Part shown: piece after piece, positions 8,133-16,508 of the stretch
Layout of the letters: every line of letters starts with the position of its first letter
How positions within the stretch are numbered: the first letter of the stretch is position 1
Made by a program: the position numbers and the translations under genes
Assembly (NCBI GenBank): GCA_934248075.1
Contig: CAKQKH010000001.1
Location: 113,347-177,346, forward strand
Origin: an uncultured Alphaproteobacteria bacterium
GTDB lineage: Bacteria > Pseudomonadota > Alphaproteobacteria > RF32 > CAG-239
DNA length: 64,000 bases
Reading direction: 5' to 3'
The notes under the pieces: generated by a model
The model's input: the letters and a program-made list of their open reading frames with translations, nothing else
What the model was told of the DNA's origin: nothing
Database searches by the model: none

Positions 8133-10120
8133 TAAATGTCCAAATCATCTACAAATTTAGCGCGCTCAATAATAAACTTAAATCTGGTTTCCGGATTTTT
8201 GCCCATCAGCCGATCAACCATACGTCTGGTTTCAAAAGCTTCTTCTTTACCTTCCTCGGTGTTGGTTGACGGAATCATCACCCGCAACAACAGGCGATTC
8301 TTTTTATCCATAGTGGTTTCTTTTAGCTGCAAAGCGCTCATTTCGCCCAGACCCTTAAAACGGCTGATATCCGGTTTTTGATTGCCTTTAACTACTTTGG
8401 ATAGGATTTTGTCTTTGTCGTCGTCGTCCAAAGCATAATAGTTTTTGCCGCCAACCGCGATTTTGTACAATGGTGGTGTGGCAATAAACAAATGTCCGTT
8501 TTCAATCAATTTAGGCATTTGCTGGTAGAAAAATGTCATCAGCAAAGAGGCAATATGCGCGCCGTCAACGTCGGCATCGGTCATGATTATGATTTTCTCA
8601 TAGCGCAGATTTTCTTCTTTGTAATTTTCCTTAACCCCGCAGCCCAAGGCCTCGCACATATCTTTGATTTCTTGGTTTTGCAAAATTTTATCCAGACTGG
8701 CGCTGGCCACGTTCAAAATCTTGCCGCGCAGAGGCAAAATTGCCTGCGTAAAGCGATCACGCCCTTGTTTAGCCGAACCGCCTGCGGAGTCTCCCTCGAC
8801 AATAAAAATTTCCGTTCCTTCTGCCGCGGCCTGAGAACAATCTGCCAATTTGCCCGGTAAGCGCAAGCGCTTGGTTGGAGTTTTGCGAGTTTGAACTTTT
8901 TCTTCTTTCTTTTTCTTTCTGGCTTCGGCACGATCAATTACATATTCTAGCAAGGCGGTGGCGTTTTCCGGATCAGACGACAGCCAGTGATCAAAAGAAT
9001 CTTTAACCGCCGATTCTACCAAGCGAACAGCTTTGTTAGAGGTTAGTTTATCTTTGGTTTGTCCCTGAAATTGCGGATCACGAATAAACACCGACAGCAT
9101 GATGCAGGCATCGCTCAAAAAATCCTCGGCGGTTGCGGTAGCGGCTTTTTTCACATTAGCCATCTCGGCATATTCCTTAAGACTGCGAATTAAGGCTGAC
9201 TTAATGCCGGCTTCGTGAGTGCCGCCCTGTGGAGTGATTACGGTGTTGCAGTAAGAGTTGCAAAAACCGTTTTCGTCTTCCGGCCAGGTAATTGCCCACT
9301 CAACCTTGCCTTCGTCATTGGCTAATTCAGCTTCTCCGGCAAACGGCCTGCGGTTGATGGTTGCTCTGGCGCCAATCTGATAATTTAAAAAGTCCAATAC
9401 GCCGTTAGGAAAACAAAGTTCGGCTTCGGGCGGCGTTGCTTCTCCTTCGCCAAGGACTTCCGGAGCACAATGCCAATTAATATGGATTCCTTTGAATAAA
9501 AATGCTTTGGAACGCGCCATTCGATAAATGCGATTTGGTTGCAGACAGGCTGTGGCGCCAAAAATTTCTGGATCAGGCTTAAAGGTTATAGATGTTCCGC
9601 GACGATTAGGGGCGTTGCCAACAAGCTCCAAAGGCCCCATCGGATATCCGCGCGAATAATCCTGCCGATATAGCTTTTTGTCGCGAGCTATTTCGACGGT
9701 TAGCCGTTCTGAAAGAGCGTTTACCACTGACAATCCTACGCCATGCAAACCTCCGGAAACTTTATAAGCATTGCCGCCGAATTTGCCGCCGGAGTGCAAC
9801 ATGGTCATAATAACTTCCAGAGCTGATTTGTTGGGATATTTAGGGTGCGGATCAACCGGAATACCTCGCCCGTTGTCCGTAATGGTGATTGAATAATCGG
9901 CATTCATAGAAACTTCAATCTTATTGGCAAATCCGGCCACCGCTTCGTCCATAGAGTTGTCCAAAATCTCTGCCACCAAATGGTGCAGGGCGGTTTCATC
10001 GGTGCCGCCGATATACATTCCGGGGCGATGCCGAACCGGCTCCAGACCTTCCAAAACTTCAATGCTGTTGGCACTGTAATCGCTCGCGGCCGGAGCGGTT
10101 GATTCAAATAAATCAGCCAT
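8132..10120 (-). CDS. parE: DNA topoisomerase IV subunit B
   Basis: A 662-aa GHKL ATPase subunit that works with ParC to unlink daughter chromosomes. Landmarks: R-P-G-M-Y-I-G-G-T near residue 33, the ATP-binding D-N-S-M-D-E and D-N-G-R-G-I-P, G-G-L-H-G-V-G, the Toprim E-G-D-S-A-G-G and D-A-D-V-D-G-A-H. The segment H-P-K-Y-P-N-K-S-A-L-E-V after G-R-G-I-P-V, and the absence of the long insertion found in Gram-negative GyrB, distinguish it from GyrB, which is separately encoded at 29982. parC is not in the window. Confidence 0.96.
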   Translation of the reverse strand: MADLFESTAPAASDYSANSIEVLEGLEPVRHRPGMYIGGTDETALHHLVAEILDNSMDEAVAGFANKIEVSMNADYSITITDNGRGIPVDPHPKYPNKSALEVIMTMLHSGGKFGGNAYKVSGGLHGVGLSVVNALSERLTVEIARDKKLYRQDYSRGYPMGPLELVGNAPNRRGTSITFKPDPEIFGATACLQPNRIYRMARSKAFLFKGIHINWHCAPEVLGEGEATPPEAELCFPNGVLDFLNYQIGARATINRRPFAGEAELANDEGKVEWAITWPEDENGFCNSYCNTVITPQGGTHEAGIKSALIRSLKEYAEMANVKKAATATAEDFLSDACIMLSVFIRDPQFQGQTKDKLTSNKAVRLVESAVKDSFDHWLSSDPENATALLEYVIDRAEARKKKKEEKVQTRKTPTKRLRLPGKLADCSQAAAEGTEIFIVEGDSAGGSAKQGRDRFTQAILPLRGKILNVASASLDKILQNQEIKDMCEALGCGVKENYKEENLRYEKIIIMTDADVDGAHIASLLMTFFYQQMPKLIENGHLFIATPPLYKIAVGGKNYYALDDDDKDKILSKVVKGNQKPDISRFKGLGEMSALQLKETTMDKKNRLLLRVMIPSTNTEEGKEEAFETRRMVDRLMGKNPETRFKFIIERAKFVDDLDI

Positions 10121-10223
10121 GCTAATCCTCTATCAAAAACACTTAAATTTAGCCTAAAATAGAACATTTTGTTGCTCAAAACAAGTAGAATTTCCTAGCG
10201 ATTCACAAGAAATGCAATAAAGA

Positions 10224-10252
10224 TTGACAAAATTTCAAAAACAGCCTAGCTT
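10224..10252 (+). promoter_or_regulatory. Candidate promoter for the small membrane protein
   Basis: A perfect TTGACA (10224-10229) with a 17-nt spacer and a weaker TAGCTT -10 (10247-10252), 28 nt upstream of the ATG at 10280. Confidence 0.5.
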
Positions 10253-10279
10253 ATTGAGGTATTTAATTAAAAATAAATT

Positions 10280-10690
10280 ATGAAAAATGATGTAGTTTCA
10301 AAACAGAAGACAACGTTTGTTGTTTCTGTTGGTATGGGAATTTTATGTTTGACGGCGTTTGGCTGGCTCTGTGGCTTATTGGTGTCGCCGCTTGATCTGG
10401 CTCTTGTTGTGCTAACGTCAACATATTTCTCTTTTATGACGTCTTCGCGAGATTCGACCATAAGCATAAATGCGGTTATGATACTGTGTTTGGCTATCGG
10501 ATTGCAAATTATGCCGCTCTGGTCGCTGGCATTTGTGTTGTTGCTTGTAATAATCTTTTACGCAATGATTATTGAGGGGTACAATGTTCCGTTGACAGCT
10601 CTTCTTGTCGCAATTTTGCTGGGTTGCGGGGTGATGTCGTATATTGCTTTTGCGCTGGTCTTTTGGCTGGCGTCATTGATACTGTTTTAG
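10280..10690 (+). CDS. Small polytopic membrane protein, unknown function
   Basis: A 136-aa very hydrophobic protein with about four to five predicted membrane segments (roughly residues 12-34, 37-53, 63-78, 79-95 and 103-135) and a short basic N-terminus (M-K-N-D-V-V-S-K-Q-K) likely facing the cytoplasm. I do not recognise the family and see no polar catalytic motif. It is a single-gene unit with its own promoter and terminator, divergent from parE and upstream of rpsB. Confidence 0.65.
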   Translation: MKNDVVSKQKTTFVVSVGMGILCLTAFGWLCGLLVSPLDLALVVLTSTYFSFMTSSRDSTISINAVMILCLAIGLQIMPLWSLAFVLLLVIIFYAMIIEGYNVPLTALLVAILLGCGVMSYIAFALVFWLASLILF

Positions 10691-10716
10691 CGCCGAATTT
10701 TTCGGCGCTTTTTCTT
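10688..10716 (+). terminator. Terminator after the small membrane protein gene
   Basis: GCGCCGAA / TTCGGCGC hairpin followed by TTTTTCTT directly after the stop codon. Confidence 0.85.
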
Positions 10717-10739
10717 ATGTCGAATCTTCAAAAAAATGC

Positions 10740-10768
10740 TTGCCAAAATAATATTTTAAGTATAAATA
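10740..10768 (+). promoter_or_regulatory. Promoter for rpsB-tsf
   Basis: TTGCCA (10740-10745), 17-nt spacer, TAAATA (10763-10768). It would produce a leader of roughly 125 nt before rpsB. Confidence 0.55.
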
Positions 10769-10807
10769 TGCACTCGGATTGGCAATCCCGCCGATTCATA
10801 ATTCACA

Positions 10808-10872
10808 CGCAGATTTTAACGGGACAGATGGTCTGTTTCGCTCCGGTGCCTTAAGGCTCAAGAGAATCTGCG
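10808..10872 (+). promoter_or_regulatory. Structured rpsB mRNA leader (probable ribosomal-protein autoregulatory element)
   Basis: An 8-bp perfect outer stem (CGCAGATT 10808-10815 with AATCTGCG 10865-10872) encloses two hairpins: ACAGA-TGG-TCTGT at 10824-10836 and GCC-TTAA-GGC at 10848-10857. This makes a three-way junction ending 27 nt before the rpsB ATG. S2 is known to repress its own operon in other bacteria through the leader; that this structure does the same is inference. Confidence 0.6.
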
Positions 10873-10899
10873 GAGGTCTAACCGGAAAAGGATATATAA

Positions 10900-11706
10900 A
10901 TGACCCTTCCTACATTTACATTGCGTCAGATGATTGAAGCTGGCGTTCACTTCGGCCACCACGCTCGTCGTTGGAACCCGAAAATGGCTCCGTATATTTA
11001 CGGCAAAAAAGACAATATTCACATTATTGACTTGCAGAAAACTTATCCGATGCTTTACACAGCTTTGGCAACCACTCGTGAGATTGCTGCCAACGGCGGT
11101 AAGGTTCTGTTTGTAGCTACCAAACGTCAGGCTCAGGATATCATCAAAGAAAACGCGGAAAGATGCGGACAATATTACGTTAACCAGCGTTGGCTCGGTG
11201 GTATGCTCACCAACTGGAAAACCGTTCATAAGTCAATTTCTCGCCTTGTTAAATTGAACGAAATGGCCGAGAAAAACGACTATGAGGGTTATACCAAAAA
11301 AGAGCAGTTGAACCTGAAAAAAGAGCAGGAAAAATTAGCAAAAGAGCTTGGCGGTATCATGAATATGGGCGGCCAGCCGGATTTGCTGTTTGTTATTGAC
11401 ACCTGCAAAGAATCTTTGGCTATCAAAGAAGCTAAAAAACTGGGCATTCCGGTTATCGGCATCTGCGACACCAATGCTGACCCTGAGACCGTAGATTTGC
11501 CTGTTCCCGGCAACGATGATGCCATTCGCGCTATTCAGTTCTACGCTGAAATGGTTTCTGCTGCTGTTCTAGACGGTATGTCTGCTCAAATTGCCGCTCA
11601 GGGCGTAAAGGTAGAAGAAATGGTTGAGAAAGAGGAAGAAGAGGCTAAAAAGCCTGCTCGTAAGAGAACCTCTAAAAAAGCAGCCGCTGAGGCAACTGCC
11701 GAATAA
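10900..11706 (+). CDS. rpsB: 30S ribosomal protein S2
   Basis: A 268-aa small-subunit protein that sits at the head-body junction and recruits S1. The N-terminus M-I-E-A-G-V-H-F-G-H-H-A-R-R-W-N-P-K-M-x-P-Y-I is the S2 signature. Q-R-W-L-G-G-M-L-T-N-W and V-I-G-I-C-D-T-N-A-D-P are also conserved. The C-terminus carries a charged Glu/Lys tail (about 30 residues) longer than in E. coli, common in alphaproteobacteria. It has a GAAAAGGA ribosome site. tsf follows, the classical rpsB-tsf operon. Confidence 0.98.
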   Translation: MTLPTFTLRQMIEAGVHFGHHARRWNPKMAPYIYGKKDNIHIIDLQKTYPMLYTALATTREIAANGGKVLFVATKRQAQDIIKENAERCGQYYVNQRWLGGMLTNWKTVHKSISRLVKLNEMAEKNDYEGYTKKEQLNLKKEQEKLAKELGGIMNMGGQPDLLFVIDTCKESLAIKEAKKLGIPVIGICDTNADPETVDLPVPGNDDAIRAIQFYAEMVSAAVLDGMSAQIAAQGVKVEEMVEKEEEEAKKPARKRTSKKAAAEATAE

Positions 11707-11738
11707 TTCTAAACCATTTTAGAAATATTATCTAAACC

Positions 11739-11808
11739 TGCGGCGGTATAGCTTCTGTTTGGAAGACTGATATCGCCGCATTTTAATCTTAAGGTGTAAA
11801 ACCGCCTT
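11739..11808 (+). promoter_or_regulatory. rpsB-tsf intercistronic hairpins (possible attenuator)
   Basis: TGCGGCGGTAT (11739-11749) pairs over 11 positions with ATATCGCCGCA (11770-11780), directly followed by TTTTAATCTT, so it looks like an intrinsic terminator inside the operon. A second small hairpin AAGGTG/CGCCTT follows at 11791-11808. Partial termination here could set the S2 to EF-Ts ratio. Confidence 0.6.
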
Positions 11809-11831
11809 AGTCAGAAAAGAAGGAATTAAAA

Positions 11832-12758
11832 ATGACGGAAATTACTGCCGCTCAGGTTAAGGAACTGAGAGAAACCACCGGCGCAGGTATGCTGGATTGC
11901 AAAAAAGCTTTGGTAGAGGCCAACGGAAATATGGATGATGCCGTTGACTGGTTGCGCAAAAAAGGTTTAGCCACTGCCGCCAAAAAAGCCAGCCGCATTG
12001 CTGCTGAAGGTTTGGTTTCTGTTTATGTTGAAGGCAATAAAGGCGCTGTTGTTGAGGTTAACTCTGAGACCGACTTCGTTGCTAAAAATGAAATTTTCCA
12101 AAGCTATGTTGCCGACGCCGCTGTTGTTGCTCTGAAAAATTCCGGCGATATCTGCTGCATGAAATCTTTTAACTGCCCGAAATGCGGCAAAACTTTTGAA
12201 GAGCGCTTGACCGACATGATTGCCAAGATTGGTGAAAATATGAATTTGCGCCGTGCTGCCGTTTTGGAAGTCAATGACGGTGTTGTTGCTTCTTACATTC
12301 ACAGCGCTGCCGGCGCCAATATTGGTAAAATCGGCGTGCTGGTTGCTCTGGAATCTAAAGCCGACAAAGCCAAGTTGCAAGAATTGGGCAAACATATTGC
12401 TATGCATGTTGCCGCTTCTGCTCCTTTGTTCTTGAACATTGAGAGCGTTGATCCGGCTGCTGTTGCTCATGAAAAATCTATTTTTGCCGAACAAGCTAAA
12501 GCTTCCGGCAAACCGGAAAACATCATCGAGAAAATGGTTGAAGGCCGTGTTCGCAAATATTATGAAGAAGTTGTTCTTGAAGAACAGGCATATATTATGG
12601 ATCCGGACAAGAAGGTTAAACAGGTTATTGCCGATGCTGCCAAAGAGCTTGGCGCCGACATTAAACTGACCGGTTATGTTCGCTTTAAGCTTGGTGAAGG
12701 TTTGCAGAAAAAAGAAGAAGACTTCGCTGCTGAAGTTGCTTCTCAACTGCAAAAATAG
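11832..12758 (+). CDS. tsf: Elongation factor Ts
   Basis: A 308-aa nucleotide-exchange factor for EF-Tu. The UBA-like N-terminus (V-K-E-L-R-E-T-T-G-A-G-M-L-D-C-K-K-A-L) and the T-D-F-V-A-K-N motif that inserts into EF-Tu are intact, as is I-G-E-N-M-N-L-R-R-A. Odd: residues 108-118 read C-C-M-K-S-F-N-C-P-K-C, giving four cysteines (108, 109, 115, 118) in a segment that is normally Cys-free, looking like a small metal knuckle. The length is otherwise normal. It ends the rpsB-tsf operon with a strong terminator. Confidence 0.97.
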   Translation: MTEITAAQVKELRETTGAGMLDCKKALVEANGNMDDAVDWLRKKGLATAAKKASRIAAEGLVSVYVEGNKGAVVEVNSETDFVAKNEIFQSYVADAAVVALKNSGDICCMKSFNCPKCGKTFEERLTDMIAKIGENMNLRRAAVLEVNDGVVASYIHSAAGANIGKIGVLVALESKADKAKLQELGKHIAMHVAASAPLFLNIESVDPAAVAHEKSIFAEQAKASGKPENIIEKMVEGRVRKYYEEVVLEEQAYIMDPDKKVKQVIADAAKELGADIKLTGYVRFKLGEGLQKKEEDFAAEVASQLQK

Positions 12759-12780
12759 CTTGATATGTAAGCTTTTGACA

Positions 12781-12811
12781 AAGGGTCGCCTTGTTGGGCG
12801 GCCCTTTTCTT
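12781..12811 (+). terminator. Terminator of the rpsB-tsf operon
   Basis: AAGGGTCGCC / GGCGGCCCTT (12781-12790 and 12797-12806) with a six-base loop, then TTCTTT. Confidence 0.9.
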
Positions 12812-12931
12812 TATGGCGCGAATTAAGGGAATATTTACAAAAAGAAACTATTGTAACAAAAAAAGGTTGGATTAAATTGATAATATATGATTTAATCTTA
12901 ACGGGCGGTCAAACTACCAAAGGATTTTGCC

Positions 12932-13969
12932 ATGTTTTTCTTAAAAAAAGTTTTGCTTGGATTTGGAGCCTTGTTTTTGATTTTGCTTGGCGGCGCCGGA
13001 ACTCAGAGTCAAAGTACTTTGTTGCAAGGCGGTGGTTTTTTAGGCCTGATTATCGGTTTGGTAGTTCTTTATATTTTTGCCAAAATGGCGTGGCGAGCCA
13101 TGGGCTGCCTGCCGTCAATTTTCTTGATTGCGGCAATTATTGTCTTTATTTTATACGCTATTGGCGCGTTTAGCGGCGGAATAGGCAATGTTGGTGGCAA
13201 CTTAAAGAGCTTTTTGGGGCAAGGAATGAGTTCCTCGCAGAGCAGTATGGTTTCTGCCAAAATAAATCTTTTAGATGAAGAAGATTTTGATACGCCTATT
13301 TCCGAGAACTTTTCATCTCCAAACGATGCTGAAACACAAGCTGCGGGACAACAGCCGCCGTACAATCCTGACAACAATCGTCAAAAAAACGCTTCTCAAC
13401 AGGATAATCAGGGATTTTTCAGCAAATTGTTTGGCGGTTCATCTTCAAGCGGAAATGTTGCCTCGGCTTTTGATCCTCGCAACTATCCGGTAATCTATTC
13501 TTCTGCTAAAGTAGTCAGTGGCGATACTTTAATTGTTGGCGGCAGATATTTTCGTTTGTTTGGCATAGACTCTCCCGAAAATAACCAAACTTGCGCAGAT
13601 TCCAATGGTCGTCCGTATCATTGCGGACAACAAGCAGCGGCCTGGCTCAAGAGTTGGCTGCAGGACTATGAGCTTGAGTGTCGAATAATACAAAAAGATG
13701 CCAAAGGCAATATGCTGGGTGTTTGCTCACTGGGAGCATATGATTTGGGCGCGGCATTGGTTAATGCCGGCTGGGCGGTGGTTTATACCAAACATACAGA
13801 CATTTATATGCCTTATCAGGTTCAGGCTCAAAACAATGCTCGCGGCCTGTGGCAGGGAGAGTTTTATATGCCGTGGGATTGGCGGAAAATTCAGGCCCGC
13901 AAGCCCAAAATCAAAATTATCAACCAGCAGCCCAAGCGCAAACGTACCTTTATTAATCCTCTAGGCTAA
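12932..13969 (+). CDS. Membrane-anchored staphylococcal-nuclease-fold protein
   Basis: A 345-aa protein. Residues 1-90 hold three hydrophobic segments (about 5-20, 28-50, 58-78), then a Ser/Gln/Asn-rich linker, then an SNase (thermonuclease) domain from about residue 188. The Ca-site residues are present in V-S-G-D-T-L and F-R-L-F-G-I-D-S-P-E (equivalents of D21, R35, D40, E43). The second catalytic Arg (R87 in nuclease) appears to be Asn in D-A-K-G-N-M-L-G-V-C by eye. The two Cys around N-Q-T-C...Y-H-C-G-Q-Q-A are typical of secreted alphaproteobacterial homologues. It may be a periplasmic nuclease tethered to the inner membrane or a catalytically weakened relative. tsaE follows 4 nt later. 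Confidence 0.8.
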   Translation: MFFLKKVLLGFGALFLILLGGAGTQSQSTLLQGGGFLGLIIGLVVLYIFAKMAWRAMGCLPSIFLIAAIIVFILYAIGAFSGGIGNVGGNLKSFLGQGMSSSQSSMVSAKINLLDEEDFDTPISENFSSPNDAETQAAGQQPPYNPDNNRQKNASQQDNQGFFSKLFGGSSSSGNVASAFDPRNYPVIYSSAKVVSGDTLIVGGRYFRLFGIDSPENNQTCADSNGRPYHCGQQAAAWLKSWLQDYELECRIIQKDAKGNMLGVCSLGAYDLGAALVNAGWAVVYTKHTDIYMPYQVQAQNNARGLWQGEFYMPWDWRKIQARKPKIKIINQQPKRKRTFINPLG

Positions 13970-13973
13970 GTCT

Positions 13974-14441
13974 ATGGAAAAAGTTTGGGAACTGATTTTA
14001 CCTACCGAAACAGACACAATTGCCATCGGTCGCAAGCTTGCCAAATTGGCGCGGTGTGGCGATGTTTTTGCGCTATACGGAACGCTGGGAATGGGCAAAA
14101 GCGTTTTGGCCAGAGCTTTTGTGCAAGAGCTTTGCGGCGCGACCGAGGTTCCAAGTCCGACATTTACTTTGTTGCAAACGTATGAGACGCCGGAATTTGA
14201 TATATATCATTTTGACTTGTATCGAATCAAATCGGCTGATGAGATATTTGAAATTGGTGTTGAAGACGCGCTCTATTCGGGAGTTTGTCTGATTGAGTGG
14301 CCAGATAAAATGGCGCCGTATCTGCCGCGCGATATTTTTAAGCTGGAAATTGTTCCTTGCGGGGGCGGGCGCAAACTGATTATTTCCGCAAATTCGGCGG
14401 AAAAACAAGCCAGATTGAATAACTTGGAGGACTTTAAGTGA
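13974..14441 (+). CDS. tsaE: tRNA threonylcarbamoyladenosine biosynthesis ATPase
   Basis: A 155-aa P-loop ATPase that supports TsaB-TsaD in making t6A37 on ANN-decoding tRNAs. Walker A is G-T-L-G-M-G-K-S near residue 37. S-P-T-F-T-L-L-Q-T-Y, F-D-L-Y-R-I and L-I-E-W-P-D are family landmarks. The partner tsaB is in this window at 55325, far away. Its stop overlaps the GTG start of hprK (GTGA), so the two are coupled. Confidence 0.95.
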   Translation: MEKVWELILPTETDTIAIGRKLAKLARCGDVFALYGTLGMGKSVLARAFVQELCGATEVPSPTFTLLQTYETPEFDIYHFDLYRIKSADEIFEIGVEDALYSGVCLIEWPDKMAPYLPRDIFKLEIVPCGGGRKLIISANSAEKQARLNNLEDFK

Positions 14442-14854
14442 AAGCTAATATCCATGCTTCGTGCGTTGCCTATAAAAACAAGGGAATATTGTTTTTGGGC
14501 GCTTCCGGCGCCGGAAAATCAGATGTTTGTTTGCGATTAATTATGGAGCATGGTGCCAAATTGGTGGCTGATGATAGGGTTAACCTCTGTTCTGATAAAC
14601 AACAAATTACCGCCGCTGCCCCAACAATCATCAAAGGTTTGCTTGAGGTTAGAGGAATTGGTATTATCAAGCTACCGGCTGTAACTGCTACGTTGAGCTT
14701 GGCAGTGCAGTTGGTTGATGACGCTGCGCAAATGGAACGGCTGCCTGATGAAAAGTTTTTTGAATTTGGCGGGGTTAAACTTCCGCAGATTGCGCTTTGT
14801 GTGCAAGAGGCCTCAACTCCGGCAAAAGTTCTGGCCGCTCTGACTATGCTGTGA
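14438..14854 (+). CDS. hprK: HPr kinase/phosphorylase, short alphaproteobacterial form
   Basis: A 138-aa protein equal to the C-terminal catalytic domain only of HprK. P-loop G-A-S-G-A-G-K-S at about residues 22-29, the acidic A-D-D-R after it and the signature L-L-E-V-R-G-I-G-I at about 68-76 are intact. In Firmicutes HprK phosphorylates Ser46 of HPr; in alphaproteobacteria the truncated enzyme belongs to a regulatory PTS lacking sugar permeases. Its targets HPr and EIIA-Man lie at 39.4-40.1 kb rather than next to it. The start is GTG overlapping the tsaE stop. Confidence 0.92.
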   Translation: MKANIHASCVAYKNKGILFLGASGAGKSDVCLRLIMEHGAKLVADDRVNLCSDKQQITAAAPTIIKGLLEVRGIGIIKLPAVTATLSLAVQLVDDAAQMERLPDEKFFEFGGVKLPQIALCVQEASTPAKVLAALTML

Positions 14855-14934
14855 GGATTTGCGGCATAAATGTTGATTTTTAACTCAAAAGTTTTACAAT
14901 AAATCCAATTTTTAATCTATCTGAAAGAAAACCA

Positions 14935-15726
14935 ATGTTTTTAAAATCTGCTGAAAACTTTTTGCGTCGCCAGGGACAGCCGCTGGTCAGATTTTTCTCC
15001 AGCTTAGGGGAGTTTTCTCTGTTTGTGGCTCAGTCGGTATATAATTGTTTTACTCCACCGGTATATTGGCGGAACTTGTGGCGTCAAATTGTTGACATGG
15101 GCTTTTATTCTTTGCCGGTGGTTGGTCTGACCACAATTTTCGCCGGCATGGTTATTGCTTTGCAAAGCTATTCCGGTTTTATGCGTTTTGGCGCTGAGGG
15201 GGCTGTTGCCTCGGTAGTGTTAATCTCGGTTACTCGAGAGCTGGCTCCGGTGTTGTCGGCGCTTATGGTTGCCGGACGTATTGGTGCGGCGATGGCGGCA
15301 GAAATCGGCACTATGCGGGTTACCGAACAGATTGACGCTTTGGTTACGCTTTCTACTAACCCATTCAAATATTTGGTTACGCCGCGAGTATGGGCCGGTT
15401 TGATTGTTATGCCGTTGCTGGTGTTGCTGGGCGACGTTATCGGCATATTCGGCGGCTACGTTGTGGGCGTTTATAAATTAGGCTTTAACCCCGCCAACTA
15501 TATTAATTCCACTTTGCAGAACTTGCAGGCGATTGATATTACCACCGGCTTGGTAAAAGCCGCGGTATTTGGTTTTATTATATCAATCATGGGCTGCTAT
15601 AACGGTTATAAATCTAAGGGCGGAGCGCAAGGCGTCGGCACGGCCACCACCAATGCGGTCGTATCTGCTTCGATTCTGATATTGATTTTCAACTATGTTA
15701 TTACCGAATTATTCTTCTCAAAATAG
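14935..15726 (+). CDS. mlaE: MlaE-family ABC transporter permease
   Basis: A 263-aa inner-membrane permease with about five to six membrane spans. The conserved core V-I-A-L-Q-S-Y...F-G-A-E-G-A-V and the E-I-G-T-M-R-V-T-E-Q-I-D-A-L coupling-helix motif are diagnostic of the MlaE (DUF140) family. With MlaF it forms the core of the phospholipid transporter that maintains outer-membrane lipid asymmetry. mlaF follows by 16 nt. The MCE subunit mlaD is not adjacent and must lie outside the window. Confidence 0.92.
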   Translation: MFLKSAENFLRRQGQPLVRFFSSLGEFSLFVAQSVYNCFTPPVYWRNLWRQIVDMGFYSLPVVGLTTIFAGMVIALQSYSGFMRFGAEGAVASVVLISVTRELAPVLSALMVAGRIGAAMAAEIGTMRVTEQIDALVTLSTNPFKYLVTPRVWAGLIVMPLLVLLGDVIGIFGGYVVGVYKLGFNPANYINSTLQNLQAIDITTGLVKAAVFGFIISIMGCYNGYKSKGGAQGVGTATTNAVVSASILILIFNYVITELFFSK

Positions 15727-15742
15727 TTTTATGGAGTGAAAA

Positions 15743-16507
15743 ATGAGCGAAACTAAAATTAAAATTTCTAATCTTCATAAGGCTTTTGGTCGCAAAGTTG
15801 TTCTGGCTGGGGTCGATTTGGAAATCGCCAAAGGAGAATCGTTGGTGGTAATCGGAGGCTCCGGCACCGGAAAATCTGTACTCATCAAATGCATACAAGG
15901 GCTATTAACCCCTGATGAAGGTTCAATATTGGTTGATGAGCAAGAAGTGGTCGGCATTGAGGAAGAAGAAAAAGAAAAGCTCCACTCTAAAATGGGCATG
16001 TTGTTTCAGGGCGGCGCTCTGTTTGACAGTTTAAGCGTGTGGGAAAATGTGGCCTTTGATTTGTTAGAAAACCGCGGCATGAACAAAAAAGATGCCAAAA
16101 ATGAGGCCATAAGAGTTTTACGTTCGGTTGGACTGGCTCCAGATGTTGCCGATTTATCGCCGTCTGAACTTTCCGGCGGTATGCAAAAACGCGTTGGTTT
16201 AGCGCGCGCAATTGCCTCCAGACCGGAAATCATCTTTTTTGATGAACCAACCACCGGATTAGACCCGATTATGTCAGATGTGATTAATGATTTGATTATT
16301 GAGTCGGTAAAAGGCTTGGGAGCCACCGCTCTCACAATCACTCATGACATGACTTCGGCGCGTAAGATTGCCGACCGTATTGCCATGCTTTACAAAGGTA
16401 AAATCGTTTGGCAAGGCACCGTCAAAGAAATGGATCGGACCGATAATCCTTATGTTGTTCAGTTTATTAACGGATGCTCTCAGGGGCCGATAAAAGTGGA
16501 GGTCTAA
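15743..16507 (+). CDS. mlaF: MlaF-type ABC transporter ATP-binding protein
   Basis: A 254-aa ATPase. Walker A G-G-S-G-T-G-K-S, signature L-S-G-G-M-Q-K-R-V-G-L-A-R-A, Walker B I-I-F-F-D-E-P-T-T-G-L-D-P-I-M and the H-loop T-H-D-M are all intact. The M-Q-K-R form of the signature and the D-P-I-M after the D-loop are typical of Mla/Ttg2A ATPases. It pairs with the permease 16 nt upstream. radA begins 1 nt after its stop region, so the three may be one transcript. Confidence 0.93.
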   Translation: MSETKIKISNLHKAFGRKVVLAGVDLEIAKGESLVVIGGSGTGKSVLIKCIQGLLTPDEGSILVDEQEVVGIEEEEKEKLHSKMGMLFQGGALFDSLSVWENVAFDLLENRGMNKKDAKNEAIRVLRSVGLAPDVADLSPSELSGGMQKRVGLARAIASRPEIIFFDEPTTGLDPIMSDVINDLIIESVKGLGATALTITHDMTSARKIADRIAMLYKGKIVWQGTVKEMDRTDNPYVVQFINGCSQGPIKVEV

Positions 16508-16508
16508 C

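Noticed and set aside
11967..12752. 261-codon open frame antisense to tsf
   Set aside because: A shadow of the strongly biased tsf coding sequence; Phe/Asn-rich with no ribosome site.
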